This document shows, one piece after another, positions 1 to 20,050 of a stretch of DNA of 64,000 nt. The notes under the pieces are model-generated. The model was given only the letters and a program-made list of their open reading frames with translations. It was not told the DNA's origin and did not search any database. The DNA is from Ascaris suum. Taxonomy: Eukaryota > Nematoda > Chromadorea > Rhabditida > Ascarididae. A program made the position numbers and the translations under genes. Where the stretch lies: positions 1,984,137 through 2,048,136 of the forward strand of contig CM024184.1 in assembly GCA_013433145.1 (NCBI GenBank), written 5' to 3'. Numbering within the stretch: the stretch's first letter is position 1; each line of letters starts with the position of its first letter.

Positions 1-833
1 TAATTTGACCGCTTGCATTATTTGTCGAAAATGAAAAGCGTCCTAATCATATCCCCATAGGCATAAACGAAAAACCGATCGATATAATATGTTTGTGAGT
101 TTTATCCACCTTTGCAAATCTTCGATATTTGCAAACAAAGCTGGAGTACTTTATATCGATCAAATTTCAAAGATCGATCTTTGAATTATACACAGACATG
201 AAATTATCAGACACACAGACAGACAGACACACAGACAAACATATATGCATACACACATACGTATAGATATATAAGCTAAGCTTTGCGCATATAAATCTGC
301 AAAAAAAAAAATGTATAAAGAGGCATGAATGAAAGCATATAACCTGCAGAATTGTGGTCAACGAGCGATATTGCGGATGTTGCAATTGGCATAGAGGAAA
401 ACACTCTTAGCATTCACCAACATGCTTTAATATATCGAAACATCGATTAATTTAATCTATTTTAACGGCCAAAAAGAAAAAAAAAATATTTTAGTGGAAA
501 TGCAATATTGCCGACATTCTTATCAACGAAATTCGTTACAAATGCAAAAAATAATAAATGAAAGAATGCTTCTTTTCTTTTTTTTTCATTTTCTGAAAAC
601 TTTTGATTAAATTATATCGAAGCTTGAAATATTAGAAAGAGACAAAATTATTTCATTCGAATAGATTTCTTTTCTTTTCTCGAGATAATTATATTCATTA
701 ACTCACCTTATGATCATAAGGATAAGATAAAACTGGTATATACGAAGAAATAGTAAGCGACATCCTTCTAAATATTTCAGAGAAATTACTTGGTTTTACC
801 ACTAATTTAGCGGAACACCTTTTCATTTTTTGA

Positions 834-942
<109 letters not shown>

Positions 943-1136
943 TGACCATATATATTTGCATAAATATATAATATAAATATTATATATCTGATTTATTGGA
1001 AAATACGTATATTGTTTGTGCATGATATGTTGAAATTTCCACCTGCAATAAATTGTTGAGTCAAGATTTTGATTAAATTTCCAAAAAGACGTATATTTTG
1101 TATATATATATGCAATAATATAATTTATTAATATAT

Positions 1137-1162
1137 TATATATATATATTTATATATATATA

Positions 1163-1194
<32 letters not shown>
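1137..1194. repeat. interrupted (TA)n tract
   Basis: TA dinucleotides broken by TTA and TAATAATATA steps. Confidence 0.85.
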
Positions 1195-1199
<5 letters not shown>

Positions 1200-3080
1200 T
1201 GAGACATTAATCGACGAGTAAGATAATAAAAGCTGCAAATTTAACCTACAGTTCGCAATTCCAATGTTCTTTCGAAGATGTACTTCATATGTGAAGCACT
1301 CAAAATTCGGCTCAATAGAGATGATTTGGATTGCCTCTTCTAACTCGTAATAACCAATTATTAAACGAAAGTCATAGTTGACCGTAGAAAATCGTAAAGT
1401 GCTTTTTCACATGCAATTTCCCACTTTTCATCTACAAAAATTGCAATTTCATTTAGCTAATGAAAGAGAAAAAAAAGAATTCTTTTTACGAAAATGAAAA
1501 ATTTTTTTTAAATGGAATTTTATGAATTCTATTAGATATTTGATAAAATATTTCGATATTGATGAAAATGGGAAATGAATTAATAAAATATAAAATTAGT
1601 AATTAAATAAAATAAAAATTAAATAATAATTTTCCCATAATTATTTCTCTATACTCGATTGTATTTTATTCAATTAATATTTAAATATTTCACAATATAA
1701 CTAGAGTTAAATCGATTAGTGAAATTGTTGAATTACAATAAATTTTAATTTTTTTTTGGAGATATTGAAAGGAATTTCATAAAATGATAGAAAAGTAATA
1801 TATAACAATATAAAATTATTAAAACTATTGTTTGGATTGATTTTGCATGAAAAAATATGAAAATTTAACGATTTACTTCAAAAGGAAAATCCATATTTTC
1901 CATTATCTTCATCCGACTCATCTATTCTCTCTTTTTCTCCTTTTCTCTCTTCACTTTCGACGAATTCTTCCCCTAATCTTCACTATTTTTACTATCTGAA
2001 GGTAATTTTTGTGCAAAAATTTAACTCGATCTACAATAAATCGCCCTAGGGCATGGAAAAATCCCTTTGCAAAGTTTGGACAATTCTTGTTGTATAGCCA
2101 TAAAATCTGTTGAATTGATTTCCTTAAATATAGTGAGTGATTAGTGACTGAGAAAATAAGGACAAGTAGTGACTAAATAGTGAGAAGGTGAGCTATTTAT
2201 GCAATTAGAACGAAATTTCTCATTTCCTCCAACCTCGTTCTCCTTCTCCTTGCCCTCTCCTCCTACCTCCACCCCGCCTCCAGGTAGATATCCCAATTTG
2301 AATAACAGCACAAGGTGAGCCATAGTAATTATTCAACAATTACACACGAAAGTACTCATAAATTGCTCACAAAAGTATTGAAAGGAAAATAAAAAATTTA
2401 TGCGTTGTTCGTTTTGAAAACACTAACAAAACGGATGTCTTCAAATACCTAGAGAAGCATTGCTCTTGCATTTAACCATTTTTGGTCTCTTTGAAGAATT
2501 AAGTTACATCAAAAACAAGATAATAGCTAATTCGAAATCAACACAGTTATCAAGAATATTTCTAATGGCATTTTGATCTCAATAGTGAAATCATTATTGA
2601 GCGATAAAGACAATATTCACCTGATTTACCTATACATTTAGAAGGTATGCAATTACAAACATATTCCATTTTATTCTATTTCATCTCATTTTAAGTATAG
2701 TATTACATTTAAGTGTTGTAAGGTAATCTTTGAGTAGTTAATACTTAAAAATATATATTACATAATAAAGAAAGCAAAAAAAAAAAATCTCTCATCAGCA
2801 AATAGAAAATGTTTCATTAATTAAATTCACTTAAAAAAAGAGAATTTTTAAATTGGCTTAGCACATTAGCAACTAGCGTTAATGAGTAGGATTTTATTGG
2901 TGCTGACTCTTGCATGAGATAACTGTCGAAGTCGAACTGTTGAAGTATAATATCAGCTTCCTCGCTTATAAACTGTTGGTAAAAATGTTCACAGAGGACG
3001 TCTGTATTACTGTCTGCAGACAACAGACGATATGCTTTTTTGGACTGATATGATAAGATCATCTATGGCTGATATGATAT

Positions 3081-3256
3081 TTTATTTATTTATGCAATTT
3101 GAAGCAGAAGTTTGATCAACGCTCGTAATCAATCGTTGATTGTACGTTAAAGCTTATTCACAAATTGCACTCGTTTATATATCACAACCAATACAAAGAA
3201 GTGAATAAAACATTATGAGTATAGAAGTATTGATTACAATATGGAGGCGTACTTCT

Positions 3257-3261
<5 letters not shown>
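3081..3261 (-). terminator. candidate polyadenylation signals of the troponin C gene
   Basis: On the minus strand an AATAAA overlaps the stop codon itself (3256-3261), and a cluster AAATAAATAAAA lies about 170 bases past the stop (about 3081-3092). The downstream cluster is the more likely 3' end signal because it leaves room for a 3' UTR. This is inferred from motif and position only. Confidence 0.35.
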
Positions 3262-9479
<6,218 letters not shown>

Positions 9480-10294
9480 GATGGTGAAAGGATAGCTAAT
9501 GAATAGGAAATCGGGTTGAATGCTACTGCGAGAGCACAATGAAGCGGAGACGCGAGCAGAATCAGCACTTGTAGACGCTCAACCAGATCCAGTTTGTCTT
9601 TACACCATTGCCATTACCACCCACGTTTGCATTCACCACCTACATCCCTCTTCGCTTACAGATCCACAATTCAACAGACAAGCAGACAAACAGACCGACA
9701 GACACGTGGTGCTGTACAAACAATCTACTTGCGTCGATTGTTATACGAACTTTGCTCCTACTTTATGACGAACATCGGTCGAGTTGCGAAGAAAAAAGCA
9801 TTTGAATCCACCACTTGAGCTATATTCCTGCATCAAGCGATCCTGTGCGCTTTGAAAATTTTTGACGGTAGACGATAAAAATTCACTGCTTTTTATGCTC
9901 TTAAATTTGCATTTGTGAGGCATGCTAATGCCATGTCTGTGGATATATATGTGTCTGTCTGTCCAGTTGGGCATGTATGTGTCTGTCTGTCTAGCAATTT
10001 TAAATTGAAAGCTATTAAAGCTATAATTAAGAATTAAAGCTATAATTAATAATATGCACTCGGGATGAATTGTCTATATCACTTTTGATGATATAATTCG
10101 AAAAGTCAGAGATATTTAGAAATGTCGACAATTTGCACACATTTTGCAACGATCGAATCTCCATTCCATATAATTCGAAATGAATTCTTCATAGAAGTTT
10201 TTTTAATTATATTTTACATGAATTTGACGATTTATCAGTTTAACAGAAATGTTTTAATCAATGTATTTTTATTATTTATTTGTAAATCATGTGG

Positions 10295-10534
<240 letters not shown>

Positions 10535-10902
10535 AAAAGTGCATATTGTGCTCTAAATTGTTTAACTTATTAATTAAGAATTTTTTCTTCCTTACTTAAA
10601 ATATTTGAAATAGTAATTACTTTTACTTTTAATTACTTTTAGTCCTCAAAATATTTTTCCAATACTGATGAGTGATTTTGGGTTGTACTTATCGGCTTCA
10701 CGAAATCGGCCGTTAATTTTTGCAATTTTTTAATAAAATGATTTGAGAATTTAGATATTGATGGGTGGCATTATGTATAGATAAATGCGAGCGTCAAATA
10801 GAGAAATCTTATTCAAAGTTTCGGTTGTAAGGCAATTGAATTTAGTCTACACGTAACATCGCGCATTAACCCTCTCCTTCCACCTCATTTTTTGGCTCAC
10901 CT

Positions 10903-10926
10903 CCCCCCCCCCCCCCCCCCCCCCCC
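10903..10926. repeat. poly-C tract
   Basis: Twenty-four consecutive C, the longest of the many poly-C/poly-G runs in the window. Confidence 0.95.
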
Positions 10927-11498
10927 AAATACCCCAACCCTACCTCCTACTACCAACCCTACCTCTATGCAACTCGTAAAAGAGGATGCTCTAGAGAGCT
11001 TTAAAGTATCTGTACTTAATTTCAACGTGATATAATTGTAGATAAATTGATTCTAAGTATCAGATTTCGTCTGTGAATACCCCCTTTTTGCTTAATGAGT
11101 ATCATCGTTTGAGATATTCAAATTATACGGATTTCTATAATATTATTGATAGGAAATTAAATCTTTCAAAAAGAAAATTAAAAACCTTTTCAACTTTGAA
11201 ATAAAAGGTAATTAGAGGCCAATTTAGCTAATAATTTACTATGAGAAAATTTTTTAAAAATATACTTTTTTTTTCAATATAGTTGTATAGAATTTTAGTT
11301 TTTTTTTTTGCATTTATTTAAATAAAGCAATTCAATTCTCTTTTGAAAAATCCTTCGAAAATTAACTTCTTTTCTGTGCAATTTTCTTTGAGGAAGAAAA
11401 ATTTATTAAACGATTACTCAAACTATATTATTGCTTCTTATCATATGAGGAAGCATTTGATGATTTCCGATTTATAATTTTTATATTTAATTATAAAG

Positions 11499-11574
11499 AA
11501 TATTTGCATATCCTAGCAATATTTGCATATCTTATCAATATTTGCATATCCTGTCAATATTTGCATATGCTGTC
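11499..11574. repeat. 4 x 19-bp tandem repeat with octamer-like ATTTGCAT
   Basis: Four consecutive 19-bp units begin AATATTTGCATAT and differ only in the last few bases (CCTAGC, CTTATC, CCTGTC, GCTGTC). Each contains ATTTGCAT, the reverse complement of the POU/octamer site ATGCAAAT. The array lies about 2 kb upstream of the troponin C start and 5 kb upstream of the TRIC start. Confidence 0.9.
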
Positions 11575-13881
11575 ACTAAATACCTTAACCAAATTAAGTG
11601 GTTTAAAAGATACCGAATGATTGACATGAACATTTTTTTCTTAAGCTGGTTTATTGAATTTCGCAACGTTTTGCCTACCATAAGAGGTTGTAATTATTTC
11701 AGATCCATATATGCTTGAGGAGTTCCATTAAATCTTTCCTTCTAATCTATGTTTCTTATCACCTGGTTGAAACGTTACCATCTGCTGGTTCTTTCATTCA
11801 CTTAGCGGTATGCGATTCATTCTTTACCGTATAAGTCGAATAAAGATATAGATAACCGTCGTCTACGATAGACTTATAACTGTTTTTCATTTTATCTCCT
11901 ATATTTTTATAAATTTTCAGAATTCTTTATGTGTTTTATTTGTTTATTATTTTTTATTTGCATATTTAAAGATAAAGGTAAATGAAAACGACTTTCATGT
12001 GCTAATTGAGCAATAAAATTTCACTGAATTTCTTTGATGCACAACGATTCAACTGCGTGAAATTTCCTGAAAGATGGGGATATGCTTGAATTTAGATTTT
12101 TTTTTTTCAATAAAGGGTTTACACTCAAAAAAAACAAGCGAGGATATGGGGGGGGGGTTTTATTTTTCAAGATGAGGGCTTATATTTACAAGAGAGGGTA
12201 TATTGTTGCGGTTACGGTGGACTATTTGATAAGCACTATTTGTATTTATATTAATTTATAATTGTTGTACAAGAGATTCTTCCTCTCTCTTTTCTTTTTC
12301 TTTCTGCAACTTGCTCAAGTCCCAATCGATCGAACACTATCGACACAAAGTCGAGATGCATAGTGTCGAGCGGAAGTGAGAGAGGGAGAGAGAGAGAGAG
12401 AGACGGCTGCTATTCAACGACACTCGAGAGCACGCCGATTGCTTAGAGAATGTTACTGCAACACTTTGCTTCTCTTACTTCATTCTTAATATCTTCATCT
12501 TATATTATCTCTTTTATTTACTCTTTTCTAATGCATAATATTTCTGTTTTGTTTATCTCTTTGAAGAAAAAAAAAAGCGTCTATTTAAGCTCTTATTTGA
12601 AAAAGTTTTTTAAAATTGCATTATTATAATTAATGAGTGAATTTCATATTCAAATAATTAAAAGCCGAGGAATTTTTGTAGTTCTTCGAAACGGATATAA
12701 TTTCAAGCAAAGGAATGAGGATTGAAGGAGAAAAAGAGAGGAGGGAATTATACTATCCACGAATTCTATAACGGATATATTTTCGAGGAAAAAAACATGA
12801 AAGATGAGCGCGTAGTTGAAGAAAATTTGAGAGAGGATCGTATGTTGGGCGAATTGTTCAATTATTATCGTATTTTTGTATTTCATTTGCACAGCTTTTG
12901 CAGGAACAATCGACTCAGAGCATATATCAGTGCTTATATTGTAAATGGAAGGGGGTGGGGGTTATATTCGAAAAAGCAGAAAGGCTTATAGCCTATGGGA
13001 TGGGGGTATAAAAGAGGGAATACGATATCCTATTAGTTGTTTTTTTTTTTTCAACTCTAGCATTATGCTAAATTATTTCAATTTTTTTTTTTTTTTTTGC
13101 TAATTGAAGAAAAACGCCTCGAAAATAATCTTTCTTTTGTCTTACAATCTGCGCTCTCTCAATGTTACAAATGATTTTTCAGCTCTTTTATTTTTTTCTT
13201 TTATCGTCTCTCTCTCTGTAAAATAGAGTGATTTTTTTTCTCGTGTAGTATATCCAAGAATAATATCCTCAATTATATCGATAAAGTTCAAAGAAAAGAG
13301 AGCGCATAGGAGCACAATCCATTCTCTATCTTCATCACTTCTCTCTTAAATTTGCACATTTCTCAATTTATTTTCTATCTTTCACTTAATTCTCTCTGTT
13401 AATTTTCTACATCTATTTGTCTATCATATTTTCTATACTCTCTAATTTCTTTTTATCTCTTCAATAATAGTCTCTCATAGTGTAGAAATGTTTTTCAATT
13501 TTCGTTCTTAGCGAAAATTTTACAACACAAATAGCCACGCACATTCGACACACATACGTATATACTTACGAGTCTTAGAAAGAAAACGATTGCTTTGTGT
13601 TGTGTTGTCTATTGCTTATATACTTTAATTTACGCTAATATTACTAATAATATATAGGCTGGCGCGTTTTGCTGTTTTTTTCGGCACATTTATGTGCTTT
13701 TTGTAGAAATTCTCTTGAAATCCTCTTGTTAATATTTGTATATGTATGTGTTTCAAATTCTTCAATTTATATTATCAAAGAAAAAGCTAAGCGATAAAAT
13801 TTCATCGAATAATCTATGCAAAAATTATTGAGCTGAAAGTCATTGTAATTTGCAATCGGCCTCCTTTATGGGGAATTTTTG

Positions 13882-13923
13882 GACAAAAGCGCCGTTGAGT
13901 ATCGTTTGGACAAAAGCGCCAAT
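13882..13923 (+). repeat. tandem pair of dispersed motif GACAAAAGCGCC
   Basis: Two copies of GACAAAAGCGCC start at 13882 and 13909 (27-bp period); both are preceded by TTTG. Confidence 0.8.
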
Positions 13924-14141
13924 AAGTAGCTCTCTAAGATAGCCTTTATTGATCAACTAGTGATCGCCAATGTTTGGTTATCAAACAATATACCGCATAC
14001 TCGAACTTTTTACCTTTTCTTTATGTTTCGGTATTCAAGTTGAAGAAACGAAAATAGCAGGATAAGAGGTGGAGAGTTGATTAGTGAAGATTGTATATCC
14101 TCAGGCTCTTTTTGGGATTTCATTTTCCGATTTTTGCACAA

Positions 14142-14249
14142 AATGGCGCAAATGTCTGATCCAGTCTCAAAACGTTTATGTCATCTCATTTCGTTCAAAC
14201 TCTTCCGCAAAAAAAAATCGCTATAGTGTTGTTGTTTGGCGCTTTTGTC
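14142..14249 (-). repeat. two more copies of the dispersed motif
   Basis: On the minus strand 14142-14156 reads GACATTTGCGCCATT and 14235-14249 reads GACAAAAGCGCCAAA, so the two subtypes lie within 100 bp of each other. Confidence 0.8.
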
Positions 14250-14975
14250 AGCTTTTAATTTATAAATTATCAGCATATGAACGTGGTATCAGGCGAAGTT
14301 TTATTCCACTCTTGTTCGAAAGTGGGAAAATGAACGTTCAATTAATCTTGTTCCTCGATCGATCGCTTTAAGGAAAGGCATCGTTGATTTTTTTTTTTTT
14401 CTAAGCATCGACGCGTGTGGTTGATTTGATTTGGGGAATTAAGTTGCAAAAAGCGCATATTGTGCGAACTTTTTGATGTGCTTTCCCTCTTGTTTTCACT
14501 AATATCTTTTCATATATTGTTTCATTCATAAAACAATGCATATCCAAGTTTCATTTCGCTAACATACTCGTCATCTCTATTTTCCTTCCCCCCCCCCCCC
14601 CCACCCTCCCCTATCGCACATATTCTCCCACCTCCTAATAAATCTGCTTTTTTTGCTGTTATATTTTCGAATGTATCGAAATAAATGAATGAATTTGTTT
14701 GTTTGTTTGTTTATCGGTAAACAAATGCGCTTATCTTTTAATGAATTTTTTAAAAAATTGATTTCGTTCTGATAAAAAATCAAAATGAAAATCAAAATAA
14801 ATAAATAAATAAATAATAAAATTTTTCTGCATTTTCATTTTTCTATGTATAATGCTTCCGAAAAATCGTCGAATAATATTATAGTAAGGTGATCTTTATA
14901 AATAATAACGAGGTTAAATCAGTTTTATATGAATTTGCAAAGTGTGTTTAGTTTATTTCCATCGCAGCGGCATTT

Positions 14976-14977
14976 AA

Positions 14978-15016
<39 letters not shown>

Positions 15017-15070
15017 AAAAAATAAATAAATAAATAAATAAAAAAGAAATAAATGAATAAATAAATAAAT
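14976..15070. repeat. (TAAA)n array
   Basis: About 95 bp of AAAT/TAAA tetranucleotide repeat with a few interruptions. A shorter tract of the same unit sits near 14795-14815. Confidence 0.95.
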
Positions 15071-15585
15071 CAACAGAATTCGAATATAATCCGCACATTG
15101 CATTCGTATTTTAAATTGAGCAAAAAAAAAAAAATTTGCATATATTTTTCCGCCAATTAAGTTGTTTTATATGCTAATTGACAGTTTAAAAAAAAAAAAA
15201 AAAAGAACAAATCTTTGAGGAAAATTTTTTGAGAATTTTTTTAAAATGTAGTATTTTTTTTTTTACTGGATCCTCAAAAGTGCGACTATTTTTATACTCG
15301 CAAAATAATTCGTCTCTTTTTTTTTTTCAAAATTAAACAACAATATACCTTGATAAAAATACAGGTATATTGTACAGGTTCGACGATGCCACTACTGGGA
15401 ATGAATAGATGTAGCCTAATTGCGCCGCTTTAGGCGTTCTTAGGGAGTGGTTTTCTGGAATATTTTCTGAACAATTAATCCGGAAATTTGTTTTTCTTTA
15501 GCGCAATTTTGAGATTATTTAGAAATCCCTGTGTAAAAACACCATCAGGTTGGAATTCTACGATATTAGGTTATCACCGCCACAG

Positions 15586-15600
15586 GACATTTGCGCCACA
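15586..15600 (+). repeat. exact copy of motif GACATTTGCGCCACA
   Basis: Reads GACATTTGCGCCACA, identical to the minus-strand copy at 20759-20773. The preceding bases CCGCCACAG look like the tail of another unit, suggesting a degenerate 15-bp tandem. Confidence 0.8.
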
Positions 15601-16559
15601 GGTAGCTACGTCAATTTTTTCGTGGGGAATGATCATGGAGCGCAGTTGAATAAGCGTACAAATTTCTAAGCCATAAAAAAGGACGGGTGTCGATTGACAT
15701 TTTTTTAAAATCTTTACAAAAGCCAAAGAAACTCTTGCTAGGAGCATCGTGAAAATCTTTCAGTAGGAAGCAACAATGTTCTCATTTTTACGAGGGGAAA
15801 TTTATAGACTATTGATCCTTAATTGTGGTTTATCTATTCTAGAATATAACATGCAGGTAAAATTGCTTTTTTCTTTAGCGTTTAAAAATTTCAACGGTTT
15901 TAGAGGTTTTAGAGCTATTACCGAATATCATACCCACCATTCAAAATTTTCAGCTCACAGCAAAGGTGTGAGAGAGGTGGCGATCGTTTCGAAACTTGGG
16001 CACTCCAAAAACATCGATCGTTACTCACCATTCGGCCTTCCACCTCCTCCTCCCGTTCTGAAAACGCAATTCAGAACTGGGATTAATTTTTTTTTTTTTT
16101 TGGAGGAATATGGAAACGAGTATAGAGGTTTTAATTATTTGCTCATATTTTACTAGTGGGAATCTGTTAGAAATAAGGACCGCTGTCTTTGTTTTATGTT
16201 ATATTGTTTTTAATTTGCCTTAGACTATTCTATCACCATTTACACGCATTCTGTCACTTCCCTCCCTCCCCTTCCTCCCCAAAAATTTCTTTCTGTTTTC
16301 CTCTCTATCTCACCTCTTCTTCCTCCTTCCCCGCCCTCAATCCTTGCTGTGATTACGGAAATTTCGAAACCCTTCCTCCAGAATTGCCCAAAAGTACCAT
16401 CTCACCATGTCTATAATCACCGGCGTTGATCAGTGATCGATTATGATGCAATGCAATGAGCAATAATGAAATATAATTTATAGTCGGGTGTTCGGTTGCC
16501 GGCCGAATCATTCGACGTGATCCCTAATATCGCTAACAATTGAGCGAATCAGCGAGAGG

Positions 16560-19500
16560 ATGTCGTTGGTCGATAACTTCAGATTGGATCAGGAGATCCT
16601 TCTGAATGCGGCCAATCGTGTGCAACGCCTAAAAATGTTTCCTTATTTCGATATCGCACACTATGTACTCGTAAGTTTTCTGTTATTTATATTCTTTGTT
16701 TTTGTTTTTCTTGCACGGTTCGATCAGGAGAGGAATTTTCCCTGGGAGACCTGTAATTAAATCTCCTTCCACCTCAAGGAAAAACTGATGAAACTCCAAA
16801 ATTAGCGCCTTAGGATCATTGAGTACCAAGATATAGTGGAGTTTTAGTGCCACACCTTTGTGGTTTATCACATCTTGACCTCTAACGGCAAGTATCCACA
16901 AAGGTGAAGTTGTAAAGGTCATGGATTCACTAATGGAGGTTTTATTTGATATACCGTTTTGGATAGATTTTTTAGTGAAACGATAGTTGAAACAACACTC
17001 TTTAAATCGGTGATATGCAACGTTTAATATCATCGCCTTAGTAGAATATTTTCGAATTGATTAGAAAAATACTTTGAATTTCAACGATTATAGTAAAGAG
17101 GTAAAAAGCATCCCCAGTTACATTTCTTCGGCTATTATTCATTGTCCTTGCTTCATGCTCTCAAATCTTTCTTATAATATTGGTATTATCGATATTAACA
17201 TGAACCGTAAATATTAAAATTCGATTGCCAGGCTTCATTAGGGTAACTCAATGGAAAATGCAAATTAACCTTGGTAGTTGGTTGGAGTTGTGATTGGTAG
17301 CTGCGGCATAGAGGAGACCAAAATGTAAGCAGAAGGCAAGAGCCGATAACGGTATGTCGATACCGATGTGCAATGGCGCAAACGAGATAGAAGCAGCAAT
17401 TTATGCGGGAGCACCATAATCCCCAACCACCAGTCGAATTTAAGACATAGAAGTGGTCCGAATCCTGACTTATATAGGGTCTAGAGACTCCGGGTCGGCT
17501 ATTCAGTGCAATACCCTGCAGTTTGCATGGTCGGTTGATCTTCTGCCATTCAGACAACCAAAAAGGCTATCGTTTGTGCAGAGGGTTTTATCATATGCAT
17601 AAAATTTCCACATTTGCAAAATGAACAGTGTGGTGGCAGTTATATGGCATCAGCGCTAAGTATGTGTCATTTACATATACGTCGTAGAGGTGGCATATTT
17701 CTAGCTGCTTCTTTTGTTGCAGCACTATGAATATCCGATCCGTCCTCCTCCTCCTCCTCCTCCCCCTCCCCCCCCCCCTCTCCCTTCCATCCCCTTTTCC
17801 CCATCTCCTTTCCCAACTTCTATCTTCCACCACCATCGCTTTTGAACTTTTATTGTCCCATATTCATCGATTGGTTCAATTCAGGTCGTCTATCAATTTA
17901 TGGTTGAAATGATTAAGTATAGGAATGCATTGAGTTGTTTCAAGATGACGATAGCAGTGCGTGACGATTTGGCTAGTGGTGCAGCGATCTTCTCACGAAA
18001 ACATCCGCTTAGCTGTTGGCTGTCATCCATGCTGATGTGCTTTGCCGGTTCCTTCCTTGCGAACTTCCTTCTCGGTGAACCGGTTATCGCACCTTTCAAA
18101 CGTCACGATGATATCCTTGTTGTAAGTTTCCGGTTTGTCTCATAGCGACGATCGTAGCATCCGCATTTATAACCCCAGGGTTTAATAATAGAAATGAGGG
18201 GTACACCAATTATTCCACGCTTTTAAGCAAAGTTGTTAGGCCAAGTTGCGTTTAATTAAAGAAAACCGATTTTTCTGTTTTTTCTTTTCACCAGTAATTT
18301 ATAAAATTCTGCATTCTGTTTTAAAAAAAATGAAATTAATTAATCTTATGTTTCCTATCAATCGTTGACTTAGATTGTCAGCATTCTCGAATAGTTATTG
18401 GATATTTCTTTCGAATTAGAAGGGACTGGGAAATCCCCTCTGGTTTTCTTTGGGATCTCTAATCCAAAGGGATGAGGGACTCTAATGTGGCACTCAAGTT
18501 TTTTGAGGATTGATTTTTTTTTTTGTATTAGAAGGTTTTATAATCATTCGTCATAGATGAGCTTATCTTTTTCTCTTTACGCGAATTTTTTAATGATTTA
18601 AGCTAACGAATCTCAATGGGTCGTTATGAAACAATTTTTATCCTGTTACAGCCTTCGTTCGAAACCAACGTGTAACTCATAACTTTTACTCCCCATCTTC
18701 TCCCAACATAAGACGTTAACCACAACAATGATAACAGTTATTTAATTAAAACCACGGTAGCTAATAAGGTCATCAATAAGGTGTCCAGGGTGATATTCCG
18801 CATTTTAGGTTTGCTGATTCCCACCTGTTAGCGTGGTACTCAATGGTATTGAAATTTCAAAAAAAAAAAAATTCAAAATCGTTGTGCGCTGTTTGCATAA
18901 CATCCAATTATGCATCTTTTAGGCGACTGCGGTTTGGTATTTGGTATTCTATTCACCATTTGATATCGTTTATAAAGCATCGAAATTGCTACCCGTTAAG
19001 GTTGTTCTATGCGTTCTCAAAGAAGTACAACGAGCCTATAAGGTGAGTCATTTCTGCCGTTTTTTTTTGTAGCGATGATTTTTATGGATACTAGGATTGC
19101 ATCGAAGATGAAATATTTATTTTGGGTCAGAGAGGGTAGGACTATCTCGATAACATTGCGAGTAACAGGGCATTAAGGCTAGGGTTAGCAAGAACTTGGG
19201 GGACATATGGTTCAGTTCACTCTCAAGACTGATCCAGTCCTATTAGTAAGTTAATCGGTTTCGCCATCTATAAAAAAATAGAGTATTTTCGCATCTGTGG
19301 AATGAGGCTTTTTGTAGTTTTATGTTCTTATTCGGCATAATACGCCAATACGCCAATACGGTGATCACTCTTATACTTCTGATTTTGCCAGTTATATTCA
19401 TTACATATTTTCCTAGACCTCATACACAGCTAAATATTACCGCAATAGGTAACTATCGTTTTGTTCGCATAAATATTTTTGGGTACTCAGAAACGCATTT

Positions 19501-20005
19501 TGGTGGAATTAAGAGATTGGTATGTTTTATTTCTGGATTAAAGATTGTAATCGTTTAAGTTGGATTTTTATGTAAAGTTCTATCTATTCCTGTGATCTAG
19601 TGTTAAACAAAAAGTGACGTTTGCTTGTTAGTTGTGAAGGGTCATCGTTGATCTAATGCGGGTAATTTGATCTATTGATCTAATGATTCAAAATAACTTA
19701 GTTTTTTGGTCCAGATGAAAGTGATGTATTTTGATCGAAATCATCGAAAAGGTTTTCCTCAACCATCCTGTCTCCTCTCCGTATGGCCCCCTCACTCGTT
19801 CTTAAGTCATGGGTTCAGAAAAGATTTAGTATCATAATAGGGGATAGGTTTTTTAAAAATATACTCTTCTTTGTTATGAGATGAATGAGGATGTAATTTT
19901 GCTCATTATGAGATGAACTCGTCAATTTGTTTTTTATTTATAGATATGTTCTTTTATTTATAAGTATCCAATCCTTTTTGTTTTTTTAATGCTATTAGGA
20001 GAGAT

Positions 20006-20050
<45 letters not shown>

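Noticed and set aside
2817..3062. 81-codon minus-strand ORF downstream of troponin C
   Set aside because: No domain and no splice partner; the troponin C stop at 3257 is fixed by the conserved C-terminus.
9520..9818. Three overlapping plus-strand ORFs
   Set aside because: They fall in the promoter/5' region of troponin C on the other strand and are broken by GACA simple repeats.
15776..16156. 126-aa ORF upstream of the TRIC gene
   Set aside because: No domain, AT-driven composition, runs into a T-homopolymer.
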